Source of the DNA: Sneathiella sp. P13V-1
Lineage (GTDB): Bacteria; Pseudomonadota; Alphaproteobacteria; Sneathiellales; Sneathiellaceae
Assembly (NCBI RefSeq): GCF_015143595.1
Contig: NZ_WYEU01000002.1
Span: 372,001 to 436,000 of the forward strand
DNA length: 64,000 nucleotides
Direction of reading: 5' to 3'
Each line of letters begins with the position of its first letter. Within the stretch, counting starts at the first letter, position 1. Made by a program: the position numbers and the translations under genes. The notes beneath the pieces are model-generated. The model did no database searches and had not been told where the DNA came from. It saw only the letters and a program-made list of their open reading frames with translations. Of this stretch, positions 7,438 to 16,047 are shown one piece after another.

Positions 7438-8718
7438 TTAGACCTGGGCCAGTGCCTGTTCCAGATCTGCGATAATATCATCCACATTTTCAATACCAAT
7501 GGACAGACGGACAACGTCAGGGCCTGCACCCGCGGCGATTTGCTGCTCTTCACCCAATTGACGGTGAGTGGTGGATGCCGGGTGGATGATCAGGCTGCGT
7601 GTGTCGCCAATGTTGGCAAGGTGGGAAAAAAGATCGACGCTTTCAACAACCTTAACGCCGGCTTCATATCCTCCTTTAACGCCAAATGTCATCACCGCAC
7701 CACCATGGCCGTCACGCATATATTTCTTGGCAAGAGCATTATACGGATCGTTTGGCAACGCGGCCTGAGATACCCAAGCCACTTTTTCGTGGGATGACAG
7801 ATATTCAGCTACCTTCAGCGCATTTTCGCTATGCTGCTTCATACGGAGGGGCAGGGTTTCTATACCCGTAACGATCAGAAACGCATTGAACGGAGACAGG
7901 GCAGGGCCCAAGTCGCGCAGACCAAGCGCACGGCAGGCAATACCAAAAGCAAGCTCTCCAAATGTCTCATGGAATTTGAGACCGTGGTAAGATGGGTTCG
8001 GCTGGCTTAAAGTTGGGAATTTGTTTGATGCGCTCCAGTCAAACTTACCGCTGTCGACGATAAGACCACCAACAGAATTACCATGACCGCCTAAGAACTT
8101 CGTTGCGGAATGCAGAACAATATCCGCGCCCCATTCAATCGGGCGACACAGATATGGACTTGCCATGGTGTTGTCTACGATCAGCGGGATACCTGCTTCA
8201 TGAGCAATTTTGGCAATTGGTTCGATATCGGTTACGACACCGCCTGGGTTCGCCAGGCTTTCGATAAAGATCGCCTTACATTTTGGTGTCAGGGCTTTAC
8301 GGAAGTTTTCCGGATCGGCAGGATCCACAAAAATGGCATTCCAGTCGAACTTCTTAAAAGACTGACTGAACTGTGTGATGGATCCGCCATATAGACGCGT
8401 GGATGCTAGAAACTCATCACCTGGCTCCATCAGTGTGTGAAAGGTGATAAGTTGCGCCGCATGGCCCGACGCCACTGCCAATGCCGTCGCGCCGCCTTCC
8501 AATGTAGCAACGCGTTCTTCCAGAACTGCATTTGTAGGGTTCGTCAGTCGGGAATAGATATTTCCGAACGCCTGAAGGTTAAACAGCTCCGCCGCGTGAT
8601 CGGCATCGTCAAAGACGTAAGATGCTGTTTGATAGATCGGTGTTGTTCTGGCCCCTGTCGTTGGATCCGGTGCTGCCCCTGCATGGATGGAGAGTGTCTC
8701 AAATTTAGGTTCGCTCAT
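7438..8718 (-). CDS. metY: O-acetylhomoserine aminocarboxypropyltransferase (sulfhydrylase)
   Basis: This 426-residue PLP enzyme of the Cys/Met metabolism family makes homocysteine directly from O-acetylhomoserine and sulfide. The PLP lysine lies in HSATKFLGGHGNSVGG, and the N-terminus FETLSIHAGAAPDPTTGARTTPIYQTASYVF is typical of MetY. The insert around ALSPFNAFLIVTGIETLPLRM is also present. The start at 8718 has GGGGAAACGCA upstream and overlaps the CoA-binding gene by 14 bases, so the two are likely coupled. No SAM riboswitch is visible upstream. Cystathionine gamma-synthase is a less likely alternative. Confidence 0.93.
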   Translation of the reverse strand: MSEPKFETLSIHAGAAPDPTTGARTTPIYQTASYVFDDADHAAELFNLQAFGNIYSRLTNPTNAVLEERVATLEGGATALAVASGHAAQLITFHTLMEPGDEFLASTRLYGGSITQFSQSFKKFDWNAIFVDPADPENFRKALTPKCKAIFIESLANPGGVVTDIEPIAKIAHEAGIPLIVDNTMASPYLCRPIEWGADIVLHSATKFLGGHGNSVGGLIVDSGKFDWSASNKFPTLSQPNPSYHGLKFHETFGELAFGIACRALGLRDLGPALSPFNAFLIVTGIETLPLRMKQHSENALKVAEYLSSHEKVAWVSQAALPNDPYNALAKKYMRDGHGGAVMTFGVKGGYEAGVKVVESVDLFSHLANIGDTRSLIIHPASTTHRQLGEEQQIAAGAGPDVVRLSIGIENVDDIIADLEQALAQV

Positions 8719-9208
8719 TGCGTTTCCCCAGTAGTTTATTTCGTTTTGATGAGATGATCCGAGATGTGCCGCCCATATACGCAATTTCCCCCGAAAGGCG
8801 ACCAAACTCGATTTTTGGGCAGCGGTTCATAACAACCTTCATGCCCGCTTCCTCCGCGTCCCTAGCCGCTTCGGAATGGAATACACCAAGTTGTGTCCAG
8901 ATCACCTTGGCCTTAATGGCCTTGGCTTCCTCTACAATTCCCGGAATGGCATCGGATGCCCGAAAGCAATCCACCATATCCACAGGATCCTTGATGTCTT
9001 TAAGTGAGGCGTAAACTGTCTCTCCCAACAGCTCATTGCCTGCTTTTCCCGGATTAACCGGAATAACGCGATACCCTTTTCGTTTAAGGTATTTCATCAC
9101 CATGTAAGAGGGGCGCACGACATTGTCGCTTGCTCCCACCACGGCAATGGTTTTTGTTTCGGCCAGAATGTCGCCGATATATTCATCACTGTAATTTTCG
9201 TGATCCAT
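8705..9208 (-). CDS. CoA-binding domain protein (YccU-like)
   Basis: This 167-residue protein has a Rossmann-type CoA-binding domain. The nucleotide loop is TIAVVGASDNVVRPSYMVMK, followed by GYRVIPVNPGKAGNELLGE, VDMVDCFRASDAIPGIVEEA, VIWTQLGVFHSEAARDAEEAG and VVMNRCPKIEF. The conserved C-P-K near the C-terminus is typical of the YccU/CoA_binding_2 family. The gene overlaps metY by 14 bases; this pairing suggests a link to sulfur amino-acid or acyl-CoA metabolism, but the biochemical role of the family is unclear. Confidence 0.9.
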   Translation of the reverse strand: MDHENYSDEYIGDILAETKTIAVVGASDNVVRPSYMVMKYLKRKGYRVIPVNPGKAGNELLGETVYASLKDIKDPVDMVDCFRASDAIPGIVEEAKAIKAKVIWTQLGVFHSEAARDAEEAGMKVVMNRCPKIEFGRLSGEIAYMGGTSRIISSKRNKLLGKRNERT

Positions 9209-9220
9209 CAGACCTGTTTC

Positions 9221-10027
9221 CTATTCCCCAGTCCATTTGGGATCACGTTTTTCCAGGAAAGCACCGATACCTTCCTGAGCATCATGCGTTTGCATGTTAT
9301 CGGCCATAACCTCAGATGCGTAGTCGTAGGCATCTTTCAGGGACATTGGCAGTTGCTGATAGAAAGCGGTTTTACCGGTTTTGACTGTAAGCGGTGATTT
9401 CGAGGCAATACGCGCGGCAAATTCATGCACGACCGCATCAAGTTCTTCCTCTGCTACAGCGCGGTTGATCAACCCAATACGAGCAGCATGATCGGCGTCT
9501 ATAAATTCACCGCCCAGAAGCATTTCCATTGCATGCTTAGGCGATACGTTCCGGCTAAGTGCTACCATAGGAGTGGAGCAGAAGAGACCCAGATTAACGC
9601 CCGGGGTCGCGAATTTTGACGAAGTGCTGGCAAAGGCAAGATCTGCACTTGCCACCAATTGGCACCCAGCTGCTGTTGCCACGCCATTTACTTTGGCGAT
9701 CACAGGTTTTGGCAGGTTCACAATCGTCTGCATCATTTGGCTACACTGGTTGAACAGATCCATCATCGCCTGTTTGCGGTGATCACTCATGACTTCTTTC
9801 AGGTTGTGACCAGAGCTGAATACGGGCCCATCTGCTTCAAGCACAATGACGGAAACATCCTTGCGCTCTCCAAGTTCCAGCATGTTCTTTTCAATGAGCC
9901 CCATCATCTCTGACGACAATGCGTTCCTGGTCTTTGCATCATTAAGTTTAAAAGATGCAATCCTGTCCACGACTGATATCTCGATCAGATTTGGGGTGCC
10001 ATTTTGCACGGAGGGCTGGGCTGACAT
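9221..10027 (-). CDS. ECHDC3-like crotonase family protein lacking both catalytic glutamates
   Basis: This 268-residue protein has the enoyl-CoA hydratase/isomerase fold. Oxyanion-hole segments are present (FSSGHNLKEV and ATAAGCQLVAS). The position of the first catalytic Glu is Gln (AGCQL in place of GGCEL). The second is Gly (FATPGVNLGLFCSTP in place of the P-E-LG motif). This pattern, with FATPGVNLGLFCSTP and a C-terminal EGIGAFLEKRDPKW, matches the ECHDC3 group as I recall it, so ordinary hydratase activity is doubtful. It is 12 bases upstream of the CoA-binding gene and probably starts the operon with metY. Confidence 0.88.
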   Translation of the reverse strand: MSAQPSVQNGTPNLIEISVVDRIASFKLNDAKTRNALSSEMMGLIEKNMLELGERKDVSVIVLEADGPVFSSGHNLKEVMSDHRKQAMMDLFNQCSQMMQTIVNLPKPVIAKVNGVATAAGCQLVASADLAFASTSSKFATPGVNLGLFCSTPMVALSRNVSPKHAMEMLLGGEFIDADHAARIGLINRAVAEEELDAVVHEFAARIASKSPLTVKTGKTAFYQQLPMSLKDAYDYASEVMADNMQTHDAQEGIGAFLEKRDPKWTGE

Positions 10028-10200
10028 GGGAGTTTCCTCTACTTGAACGTATGTTACTTATCGCTACTGCTTTTTCCCCTAGATTACCTGAAAATGGTAT
10101 ATGTGCAATCTTCCGTCGCTTTGCTTTCAAACTTTTCTTGAGATAGAGGAGCCTGTCCAGATATAAAAGGTGTTACACATCTTAATAAGAAAGAAGAAAA

Positions 10201-10620
10201 ATGCCTTTGATGACAGGTGAGGATCTGCTGGAGTTCCAGAAAAGGGAATTCCCGCAAACTGTAGATATGAATATCGTGGTGGATGAGATCAGCGATGAGC
10301 ATATTTCATTACACATGGAGACAGGAGAGCGACATCTGCGTCCCGGCGGTACTGTGTCTGGCCCCACAATGATGGAATTTGCCGATCTCACTATGTATTT
10401 TCTTCTTTTGGCGCAGATCGGTCCAGTTGCGCTCGCCGTGACAACTAACCTGAACATCAATTTTCTGAGGAAACCGGAACCCGGCGTATTGAAGGCAGAG
10501 GGTAAGCTGTTGAAATTAGGGCGCTCTTTGGCGGTCGGGGATATTTCAATATATTCTGGAAATATTGAAGGCCCTGTTGCGCATGTAACAACCACTTATT
10601 CAATCCCACCAAAACGGTAA
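10201..10620 (+). CDS. PaaI-type hotdog-fold thioesterase
   Basis: This 139-residue protein has the hotdog fold of the PaaI/4HBT thioesterase family, which hydrolyses acyl-CoA thioesters. Typical segments are LRPGGTVSGPTMMEFADLTMYF, where a substrate-facing helix carries the acidic residue, then VTTNLNINFLRKPEPGVLKAEGKLLKLGRSLAVGDISIY and a final beta strand with VAHVTTTYSIP. It diverges from the ECHDC3-like gene, which would fit a shared acyl-CoA theme. The native substrate cannot be read from the sequence. Confidence 0.88.
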   Translation: MPLMTGEDLLEFQKREFPQTVDMNIVVDEISDEHISLHMETGERHLRPGGTVSGPTMMEFADLTMYFLLLAQIGPVALAVTTNLNINFLRKPEPGVLKAEGKLLKLGRSLAVGDISIYSGNIEGPVAHVTTTYSIPPKR

Positions 10621-10703
10621 AGAGGGGAGAGGATCCTGGAAGTGAAAAGTGCGGTAATATAATACCGCATTCTTAATCTGGTGATTTTATTGCATTTTTT
10701 CGT

Positions 10704-10732
10704 TTGACATGCGGCATAAGTGAATTTATAAC
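10704..10732 (+). promoter_or_regulatory. near-consensus sigma-70 promoter for rplM-rpsI
   Basis: TTGACA (10704-10709), a 17-base spacer and TATAAC (10727-10732) form an almost ideal housekeeping promoter. It leaves a leader of about 65 bases before the rplM start at 10806. Confidence 0.75.
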
Positions 10733-10805
10733 CCGCATCAAGTTTGAGGGGCCCTCGTGGTCCCTTTCTTTTGTTTTGGCACGCATAAGCGAAGGCTGAA
10801 TTTTA

Positions 10806-11270
10806 ATGAAAACCTATTCTGCAAAACCTACTGAGGTTGAAAGCAAATGGCTGATTATCGACGCTGAAGGGCTCGTTCTCGGTCGGCTGGCAACCATCAT
10901 TGCAAACCGCCTGCGCGGTAAGCATAAACCAATGTACACCCCACATATCGATTGTGGCGACCATGTAGTTGTGATCAACGCTGAGAAGGTTGCACTGACC
11001 GGTAAGAAAATGACTGACAAAGTCTTCTACTGGCACACAGGTCATCCAGGCGGTATCAAAAGCCAGACAATGGAAAAACGCCTAGGTGGTGATTATCCGG
11101 AGCGTGTTATTGAAAAAGCCGTTCAGCGTATGGTTCCAAAAGGTCCTCTAGGCCGTGCGCAGCTGAAAAAACTGCGTGTCTATGCTGGTTCCGAGCATCC
11201 ACATGAAGCACAGAAGCCAGAAGTTCTGGACGTTGCTGCCATGAACTCCAAAAACTCAAGGAGCATCTAA
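10806..11270 (+). CDS. rplM: 50S ribosomal protein L13
   Basis: This 154-residue primary 23S rRNA-binding protein shows the L13 hallmarks [22 protein letters not shown], then [30 protein letters not shown], and [17 protein letters not shown]. The C-terminal motif [22 protein letters not shown] is intact. The length is normal. It is followed after 2 bases by rpsI, the universal L13-S9 operon, and is driven by a strong promoter just upstream. Confidence 0.98.
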   Translation: MKTYSAKPTEVESKWLIIDAEGLVLGRLATIIANRLRGKHKPMYTPHIDCGDHVVVINAEKVALTGKKMTDKVFYWHTGHPGGIKSQTMEKRLGGDYPERVIEKAVQRMVPKGPLGRAQLKKLRVYAGSEHPHEAQKPEVLDVAAMNSKNSRSI

Positions 11271-11272
11271 GA

Positions 11273-11788
11273 ATGGCTGATGAAGCAAACACACTCGAAG
11301 ATTTGAAGAATCTGACAAGCGGTGCGGCAGCCGAAGGCGCCGAAGTTATCGAAGCTGCTGAAGTTATCGATGCCCCTCTGGCAGAGCCAAAAATCGACGA
11401 ACTGGGCCGCTCTTATGCGACTGGTAAGCGTAAAGATGCGATCGCACGCGTTTGGATCAAGCCAGGTTCTGGTAAGATCACAGTGAACGGTCGTGACCAG
11501 GAAGTATACTTCGCACGTCCAGTGTTGCGCATGGTTGTTGCACAGGCTTTTGAAATTGCCGACCGCGTTGATCAGTTCGACGTTGTTTGTACTGTTAAAG
11601 GTGGTGGCCTTTCTGGTCAGGCCGGTGCGGTACGTCACGGTATTTCCAAAGCACTGACATACTACGAACCAGCTCTGCGTCGTTCACTGAAAGCAGCTGG
11701 CTTCCTGACACGCGATAGCCGTGTTGTTGAACGTAAGAAATACGGCCGTGCGAAAGCCCGTCGTAGCTTCCAGTTCTCAAAACGTTAA
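11273..11788 (+). CDS. rpsI: 30S ribosomal protein S9
   Basis: This 171-residue S9 has the core motifs [47 protein letters not shown] and the basic C-terminal tail [17 protein letters not shown] that reaches the ribosomal P site. It is longer than the roughly 130-residue enterobacterial S9 because of an acidic Ala/Glu-rich N-terminal extension of about 40 residues, which is common in alphaproteobacteria. It is the second gene of the rplM operon and is followed by a strong terminator. Confidence 0.98.
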   Translation: MADEANTLEDLKNLTSGAAAEGAEVIEAAEVIDAPLAEPKIDELGRSYATGKRKDAIARVWIKPGSGKITVNGRDQEVYFARPVLRMVVAQAFEIADRVDQFDVVCTVKGGGLSGQAGAVRHGISKALTYYEPALRRSLKAAGFLTRDSRVVERKKYGRAKARRSFQFSKR

Positions 11789-11810
11789 TCGAACGTTTTT
11801 CCGAATTCAG

Positions 11811-11840
11811 AAAGCCGCTTCTTTGGAAGCGGCTTTTTTT
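11811..11840 (+). terminator. rho-independent terminator of the rplM-rpsI operon
   Basis: AAAGCCGCTTC pairs with GAAGCGGCTTT around a TTTG loop, followed by a T run. Confidence 0.92.
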
Positions 11841-11890
11841 ATGTCTCAAGTACTTGGAAATTTCAAAAACCATTGGGCAAAGGCTTAAAG

Positions 11891-12178
11891 ATGATTATCA
11901 GAATTTTCAGAGTTCAAATTAAACCTGAGCTCAGGGAAGAGTTTGAAGGAAAGTTTAAAACTGCATCTGTTCAATCTATTGAGGGGCAGGTCGGATTTAT
12001 TTCTGCTGAAATAGGATTCCCTACAGATCAGGCGCCAGATGAATATACGATGATTTCAAGGTGGAAAAGTAAGACGGATCTGATTGATTTCCTGGGAGAA
12101 AAGTGGGGCGAGGCGCATATTCCAAGTGAAATGCAAAAGTATTTGGTTGACTGCTGGGTACACCATTATGAGGCTTAA
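11891..12178 (+). CDS. small ABM-type (dimeric alpha/beta barrel) monooxygenase-like protein
   Basis: This 95-residue protein resembles the antibiotic-biosynthesis-monooxygenase (ABM) ferredoxin-like fold: IIRIFRVQIKPELREEFEGKF, then QVGFISAEIGFPTDQAPDEYTMISRWKSKTDLIDFLGEKW. The ATG at 11891 is preferred over one at 11873 because the family normally begins at the first beta strand and the six extra residues add nothing. It stands alone between the rpsI terminator and a binding-protein-like gene. The function is unknown; members include heme-degrading and quinol monooxygenases. Confidence 0.75.
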   Translation: MIIRIFRVQIKPELREEFEGKFKTASVQSIEGQVGFISAEIGFPTDQAPDEYTMISRWKSKTDLIDFLGEKWGEAHIPSEMQKYLVDCWVHHYEA

Positions 12179-12332
12179 ATGATCTGATAAATGTAGGTTT
12201 CTGGTTTGAGCAATGGTGTGGGGATCAACTCAATAAACGTCCATTGATATCGGTTTATTAGTAAATTGTTATGGTTATGCTATTATGGTAGCGTTTTTTA
12301 TTCGCTAATACACTGATTGTATTGAGTAGTTT

Positions 12333-12998
12333 ATGGGTAAATTAGTCAAATGGATCGCCCTGACACTTTTCTTTTTACTGCTTTCGCAGGAAAAGCAAAT
12401 ACAGGCGCAGGAGCTTTACATCATTTCCGGGCAAGCGACGGAAGAGTCACTTGTGATCAAACCCATTATTCGCGCTGCATATAAGGCGATTGGTGTATAT
12501 CCAGTGTTCAAATATTACCGCGGAAGTCGAAGCCTGAATTTGGTGAACCGTGGGGCACATGACGCGGAACTTGGTCGGATTATGGGGATAAACCTGATCT
12601 ACGAAAATCTCGTTCGTGTAGATGTGCCGATATTCAGTATCAGATTTGCCATGATCGTTAGAAAAGGTACTCCTAAGGTCCCTTTTGACAGGTCGAGTGT
12701 AGGCGATGTTAAACTCGCATACCCAAGAGGGATTGAGTATTTAAAACGCCGTCTGAAGGGCGAGAATAGCTGGGAAATTACTGACGATCATGAAATTTTG
12801 TTAATGCTTGAAGGCAAGCGCATTGATTTTGGTTTTATGCCACTTCTGACGGCTCGAAAACTGATAGACCGATTTCCTGGTTTGGAAATTCGTGATGGCC
12901 CCTTTGAACCCGCTGAGGTCTACCATTATATCCATAAAAAACATATACATCTGAAATCAAAGCTAGAACTCTCATTGAGAAAGCTTATGCCCGTATAA
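12333..12998 (+). CDS. periplasmic solute-binding-like protein (family 3 type)
   Basis: This 221-residue secreted protein has a signal peptide (KWIALTLFFLLLSQEKQIQA, then QELYI). The fold resembles the SBP_bac_3 type: a first lobe with YYRGSRSLNLVNRGAHDAELGRI, then FAMIVRKGTPKVPF, a hinge, and a second lobe with LMLEGKRIDFGFMPLLTARKL. No permease or ATPase gene is nearby, so it may be an orphan binding protein or a sensor rather than part of an ABC importer. Another orphan of this type is at 49133-49840, with low similarity by eye. Confidence 0.75.
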   Translation: MGKLVKWIALTLFFLLLSQEKQIQAQELYIISGQATEESLVIKPIIRAAYKAIGVYPVFKYYRGSRSLNLVNRGAHDAELGRIMGINLIYENLVRVDVPIFSIRFAMIVRKGTPKVPFDRSSVGDVKLAYPRGIEYLKRRLKGENSWEITDDHEILLMLEGKRIDFGFMPLLTARKLIDRFPGLEIRDGPFEPAEVYHYIHKKHIHLKSKLELSLRKLMPV

Positions 12999-13081
12999 AA
13001 ATGTTTCAGCTAACCTCTAATTCCTGCTAAAAAATGACAAACCCTGATATCCAATCAGGGAAAACGACAGGTGGGAAATCA

Positions 13082-13777
13082 ATGGTAAAAGTATTCAATC
13101 CAGGGGAAGTGTATGATCCAATTAGTTATCCCGATCGCAGGGATTACTCTGATCAGGTAATGATTGAGAAATCATCCGAGTTTTGCACGAATATCCAAAA
13201 ACGGCATTCTACACGAGAGTTTTCCGGCAAGCCGGTGCCCCGTGAAGTAATCGAAAACTGCCTAAAAGCTGCATCGACCGCACCCAGCGGTGCCAATCAT
13301 CAACCATGGCATTTTTGCGTTATAGAAACAGCGGAATTAAAAGCAAAAATTCGTGAAGCAGCTGAAGAAGAAGAACGCGCCTTTTATGGTGGACGTGCAG
13401 CGGATGAATGGCTTTCGGCTTTATCAGGTCTTGGTACAGATACCGATAAGCCCTTCCTTGAAATTGCTCCTTATTTGATCATCGTTTTTGCAGAGCGCTA
13501 CGGTGTCACCGAAGAAGGTGAGAATTACAAGAATTATTATGTGAATGAATCTGTGGGAATTGCGACTGGCTTTTTGATCAATGCGCTGCATGACTCAGGT
13601 CTTGCAACATTGACGCACACGCCAAATCCAATGAAGTTCTTGAACGAGATTTGTGGACGACCTGATAATGAAAAGCCGTTCCTCATTCTTGTGACGGGGC
13701 ATCCTGCAGACGATGCGGTTATCCCTAGGAAATCCACATACAAAAAAGAGGCGAGTGAGTATAGCTCATTTCTATAG
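13082..13777 (+). CDS. nitroreductase-fold flavoprotein, iodotyrosine deiodinase-like
   Basis: This 231-residue FMN protein has the nitroreductase fold with [16 protein letters not shown] and [16 protein letters not shown] near the N-terminus. It then shows [36 protein letters not shown] and [24 protein letters not shown], which run in parallel with human IYD as I recall it. The active-site lid keeps Glu98, Tyr102 and Lys123 at the same spacing (E-x3-Y-x20-K) as the three residues that hold the iodotyrosine zwitterion in IYD. I chose the ATG at 13082 because GGTGGGAAATCA precedes it; an ATG at 13034 is possible. Reductive dehalogenation of halotyrosines is therefore plausible but unproven. 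Confidence 0.85.
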   Translation: MVKVFNPGEVYDPISYPDRRDYSDQVMIEKSSEFCTNIQKRHSTREFSGKPVPREVIENCLKAASTAPSGANHQPWHFCVIETAELKAKIREAAEEEERAFYGGRAADEWLSALSGLGTDTDKPFLEIAPYLIIVFAERYGVTEEGENYKNYYVNESVGIATGFLINALHDSGLATLTHTPNPMKFLNEICGRPDNEKPFLILVTGHPADDAVIPRKSTYKKEASEYSSFL

Positions 13778-14401
13778 ATCAGAAGCGGTTGCCAGATTCT
13801 CTTCAACTTTTTGAAAAAATTGGGAGATGTGGAAGCCATCTGCCAAAGCGTGGTGCATTTGGATATTGAGTGGCATGTTGTAACCCTGATCTGACTTTGT
13901 GATCTTTCCCCAGGCGATGCGCGGTATGCAATCGTCTGGGCCGGCAACTGGATGGGTCATGCCTGTAAAACTAAGCCAGGGGGCGCATGTTAGGTAGGTC
14001 CACTTGAAATGATCCGCTTCTTCTTTCAGCTTGGTTTGTTTTTTTGCCTCTTCGATTGAAGCAGCGCAATTGTTGTTAAACCTTTGCCAATCGTCGGAAA
14101 ACTCAGTTTGGCAAAATGCAAAATTATTGTCAGCGATGGGGACTGTGTAGGAGGGGTGGGTCACATCCAGTTCGAAAACTCTGTCCCCATCAAACCGTAA
14201 ACGAAGCTCCGGAACGTCGTTCACAGCTTTCATAATAGCATACAGAGTGTAGTTAAAGACAGAGACGCCCGTCGGCTTAATATGCTGCATCATTCCTGTC
14301 ACATCAACCGGTGCTGTCACATTGAAATGAGGTTGTTGGCTTCTCCTGAATAACTCATATGCGGGTCGCCTAGACCAGCTATTGAGATTAATTTCCTTCA
14401 T
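13772..14401 (-). CDS. CatA-like O-acetyltransferase (chloramphenicol acetyltransferase family)
   Basis: This 209-residue protein has the chloramphenicol acetyltransferase fold. The catalytic motif [13 protein letters not shown] contains the active-site His, and an N-terminal [25 protein letters not shown] is typical. The chromosomal location and LysE-type exporter neighbour suggest a general acyltransferase rather than a mobile resistance gene, so chloramphenicol resistance should not be assumed. It begins one base after the stop of the LysE gene, indicating an operon. Its 3' end overlaps the converging flavoprotein gene by 6 bases. Confidence 0.9.
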   Translation of the reverse strand: MKEINLNSWSRRPAYELFRRSQQPHFNVTAPVDVTGMMQHIKPTGVSVFNYTLYAIMKAVNDVPELRLRFDGDRVFELDVTHPSYTVPIADNNFAFCQTEFSDDWQRFNNNCAASIEEAKKQTKLKEEADHFKWTYLTCAPWLSFTGMTHPVAGPDDCIPRIAWGKITKSDQGYNMPLNIQMHHALADGFHISQFFQKVEENLATASDL

Positions 14402-14402
14402 T

Positions 14403-15062
14403 TTAAATCTCACTAAGTGCGGACCACAGGTCTTTCCCGGGAATGTAAGCCCCCAATAACATGACCATGGAGCCTGCAAATTTCGGAAGCCAGTTCTGGC
14501 CACTTCCCGCGGCAGCAAACCGTGCGGAGGCTATTCCGGCGAAAAGACCAATACCGCCCATAATAACCAGAGCAACGGCCTGAAAAAGAAAACCAAAGAT
14601 CACAAACTGATGGGTGGCGTACTCACTGTTGATATCGACAAACTGAGGAAGGAAGGCAAGGAAGAATAGTGCGACTTTCGGGTTCAGGATATTCATCATA
14701 ATGGTTTGACGGTAGATGGCCCAAAGCGGAGAGGCTGGCGTGTCTGTAGTGAGAGAGACGGGGCCGGATTTATAGATCTGCCAGCCCACATACAGGATGT
14801 AGGCGGCTCCTGCATATTTGACAGTGGCGAACAAAATAGGAGAGCTCGCCAGTACGGCTGACAATCCCAGGGCCGCCAACAAGATGTGAACAAACAAGCC
14901 TGTTATAAGCCCTAATGCCGCAACCAGGCCCGCTTTCCAACCCTGAGCCAGCCCACGAATGGCGACATAAACATTGTCAGGTCCCGGCGCGATGGTGAGG
15001 AGCGAAGCAGATGTAATAAACAAAAAAATGGTTGAGACTTCAGGAAGCATAAAAATATCCAT
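14403..15062 (-). CDS. LysE/RhtB family amino-acid exporter
   Basis: This 219-residue inner-membrane protein has about six transmembrane segments. The family motif is LLTIAPGPDNVYVAIRGLAQGWKAGLVAALG, followed by YAGAAYILYVGWQIYKS and IMMNILNPKVALFFLAFLPQFV. Members export amino acids or homoserine lactones. The ATG at 15062 gives a normal N-terminus; the ATG at 15050 is also possible. It is cotranscribed with the CAT-like acetyltransferase, so export of an acylated product could be linked, but that is inference. Confidence 0.93.
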   Translation of the reverse strand: MDIFMLPEVSTIFLFITSASLLTIAPGPDNVYVAIRGLAQGWKAGLVAALGLITGLFVHILLAALGLSAVLASSPILFATVKYAGAAYILYVGWQIYKSGPVSLTTDTPASPLWAIYRQTIMMNILNPKVALFFLAFLPQFVDINSEYATHQFVIFGFLFQAVALVIMGGIGLFAGIASARFAAAGSGQNWLPKFAGSMVMLLGAYIPGKDLWSALSEI

Positions 15063-15140
15063 TTGTAGTTTTGCCAGAACGTTATCTTTCCTGTATGTCC
15101 AATGCAATAGGTCAAAATTCTGAATGTATGAGTAACGTAG

Positions 15141-15617
15141 ATGACAATTGACTATCGACGCGGACGTGATGATGACGCAGAGGGATTAATCACCCTTATT
15201 GAAAAATGTTACGCAGGGTATGAGGGCTGCGTGTTGGATGTGGATAATGAAGAGCCACAGTTACGCCATATCAAGACCTACTTTGAAGGTCTGGGTGGAG
15301 AGTTCTGGGTTGCTGAAAAAGAGGGGAACGTTGTCGGCTGTATCGGATACAAACCGGTAGAGGGAGGCGTAGAGATCAAACATCTATACGTGGATGGTGA
15401 TATTCGGCGTCAGGGGTTAGGGACAACCCTTTGTGATCTGGTTGAAGAAGCTGCCGTCAAACGGAAGTGTGAGAAAATTGTATTGTGGACGGACACGCGT
15501 TTTCATGAAGCCCACAGCCTTTATGAACGCCGTGGGTTTGTGGGCAAAACGGAAACGCGCGAATTGCACGATTTGAGCAAATCCGTTGAGTATTACTATG
15601 AGAAGACTTTGCCCTGA
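15141..15617 (+). CDS. GNAT family N-acetyltransferase
   Basis: This 158-residue protein has the GNAT fold. The acetyl-CoA pyrophosphate loop is seen in LYVDGDIRRQGLGTTLCDLVEEAA (Q/R-x-x-G-x-G/A type), preceded by the strand FWVAEKEGNVVGCIGYKPV and followed by VLWTDTRFHEAHSLYERRGFVG. The acceptor substrate is unknown. It diverges from the LysE gene. The N-terminal segment YRRGRDDDAEGLITLIEKCY is typical of amino-acid or small-molecule acetyltransferases. Confidence 0.9.
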   Translation: MTIDYRRGRDDDAEGLITLIEKCYAGYEGCVLDVDNEEPQLRHIKTYFEGLGGEFWVAEKEGNVVGCIGYKPVEGGVEIKHLYVDGDIRRQGLGTTLCDLVEEAAVKRKCEKIVLWTDTRFHEAHSLYERRGFVGKTETRELHDLSKSVEYYYEKTLP

Positions 15618-15671
15618 GCCGTAATTGGTGTATGAAGCCGCAGTTAAGTCGATAAATTTCCGGAAAATGTA

Positions 15672-16004
15672 ATGGACTATCCTATTAAAAATATGGACGA
15701 AGTGAGTGCCGCCGATCTCAATATCACCTTGGATGGTGAAGGTCGTTTTGACATTCAAATCAAGGAATATGTCCACTCTCTGAGTGAAGAAGAACTGTTG
15801 GCTGAAATGAAGGATCAGCTGGATGTACGCGGATCCGTGCGAAACGCCCTTCTGCGTAAAGCTCAGAAAGAGATTTTGTCAGGTTTAAAACGCGGGCGAC
15901 GACGAATGAACGAAGAAGCCCTCGAAGTGTTTGATCTTAATGTGTTGATCTGGTTTGCAGATAAAGCACTTAAGGGCGAGCACGCTGAATATCTTGCAAA
16001 ATAA
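15672..16004 (+). CDS. hypothetical protein
   Basis: I do not recognise this 110-residue protein. It has no signal peptide or membrane segment. An acidic N-terminal half (GEGRFDIQIKEYVHSLSEEELLAEM) is followed by a strongly basic patch (KRGRRRMNEEA) and a C-terminal helix with FDLNVLIWFADKALKG. It lies between a GNAT gene and argC on the same strand with normal base composition and could be cotranscribed with argC 43 bases downstream. The charge pattern suggests a soluble helical protein. Confidence 0.7.
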   Translation: MDYPIKNMDEVSAADLNITLDGEGRFDIQIKEYVHSLSEEELLAEMKDQLDVRGSVRNALLRKAQKEILSGLKRGRRRMNEEALEVFDLNVLIWFADKALKGEHAEYLAK

Positions 16005-16047
16005 AACATGAAAGGCGGGCGCGATTAGCCGCTGCCCCGAATAGGAA

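Noticed and set aside
9209-9220. SAM riboswitch for the metY operon
   Set aside because: The genes are packed too tightly and no pseudoknot-like leader is visible upstream of metY or the CoA-binding gene.
13772-14401. CAT-like gene as an acquired chloramphenicol-resistance gene
   Set aside because: It has ordinary composition, is in an operon with a LysE exporter and has no mobile-element context; a housekeeping acyltransferase is more likely.
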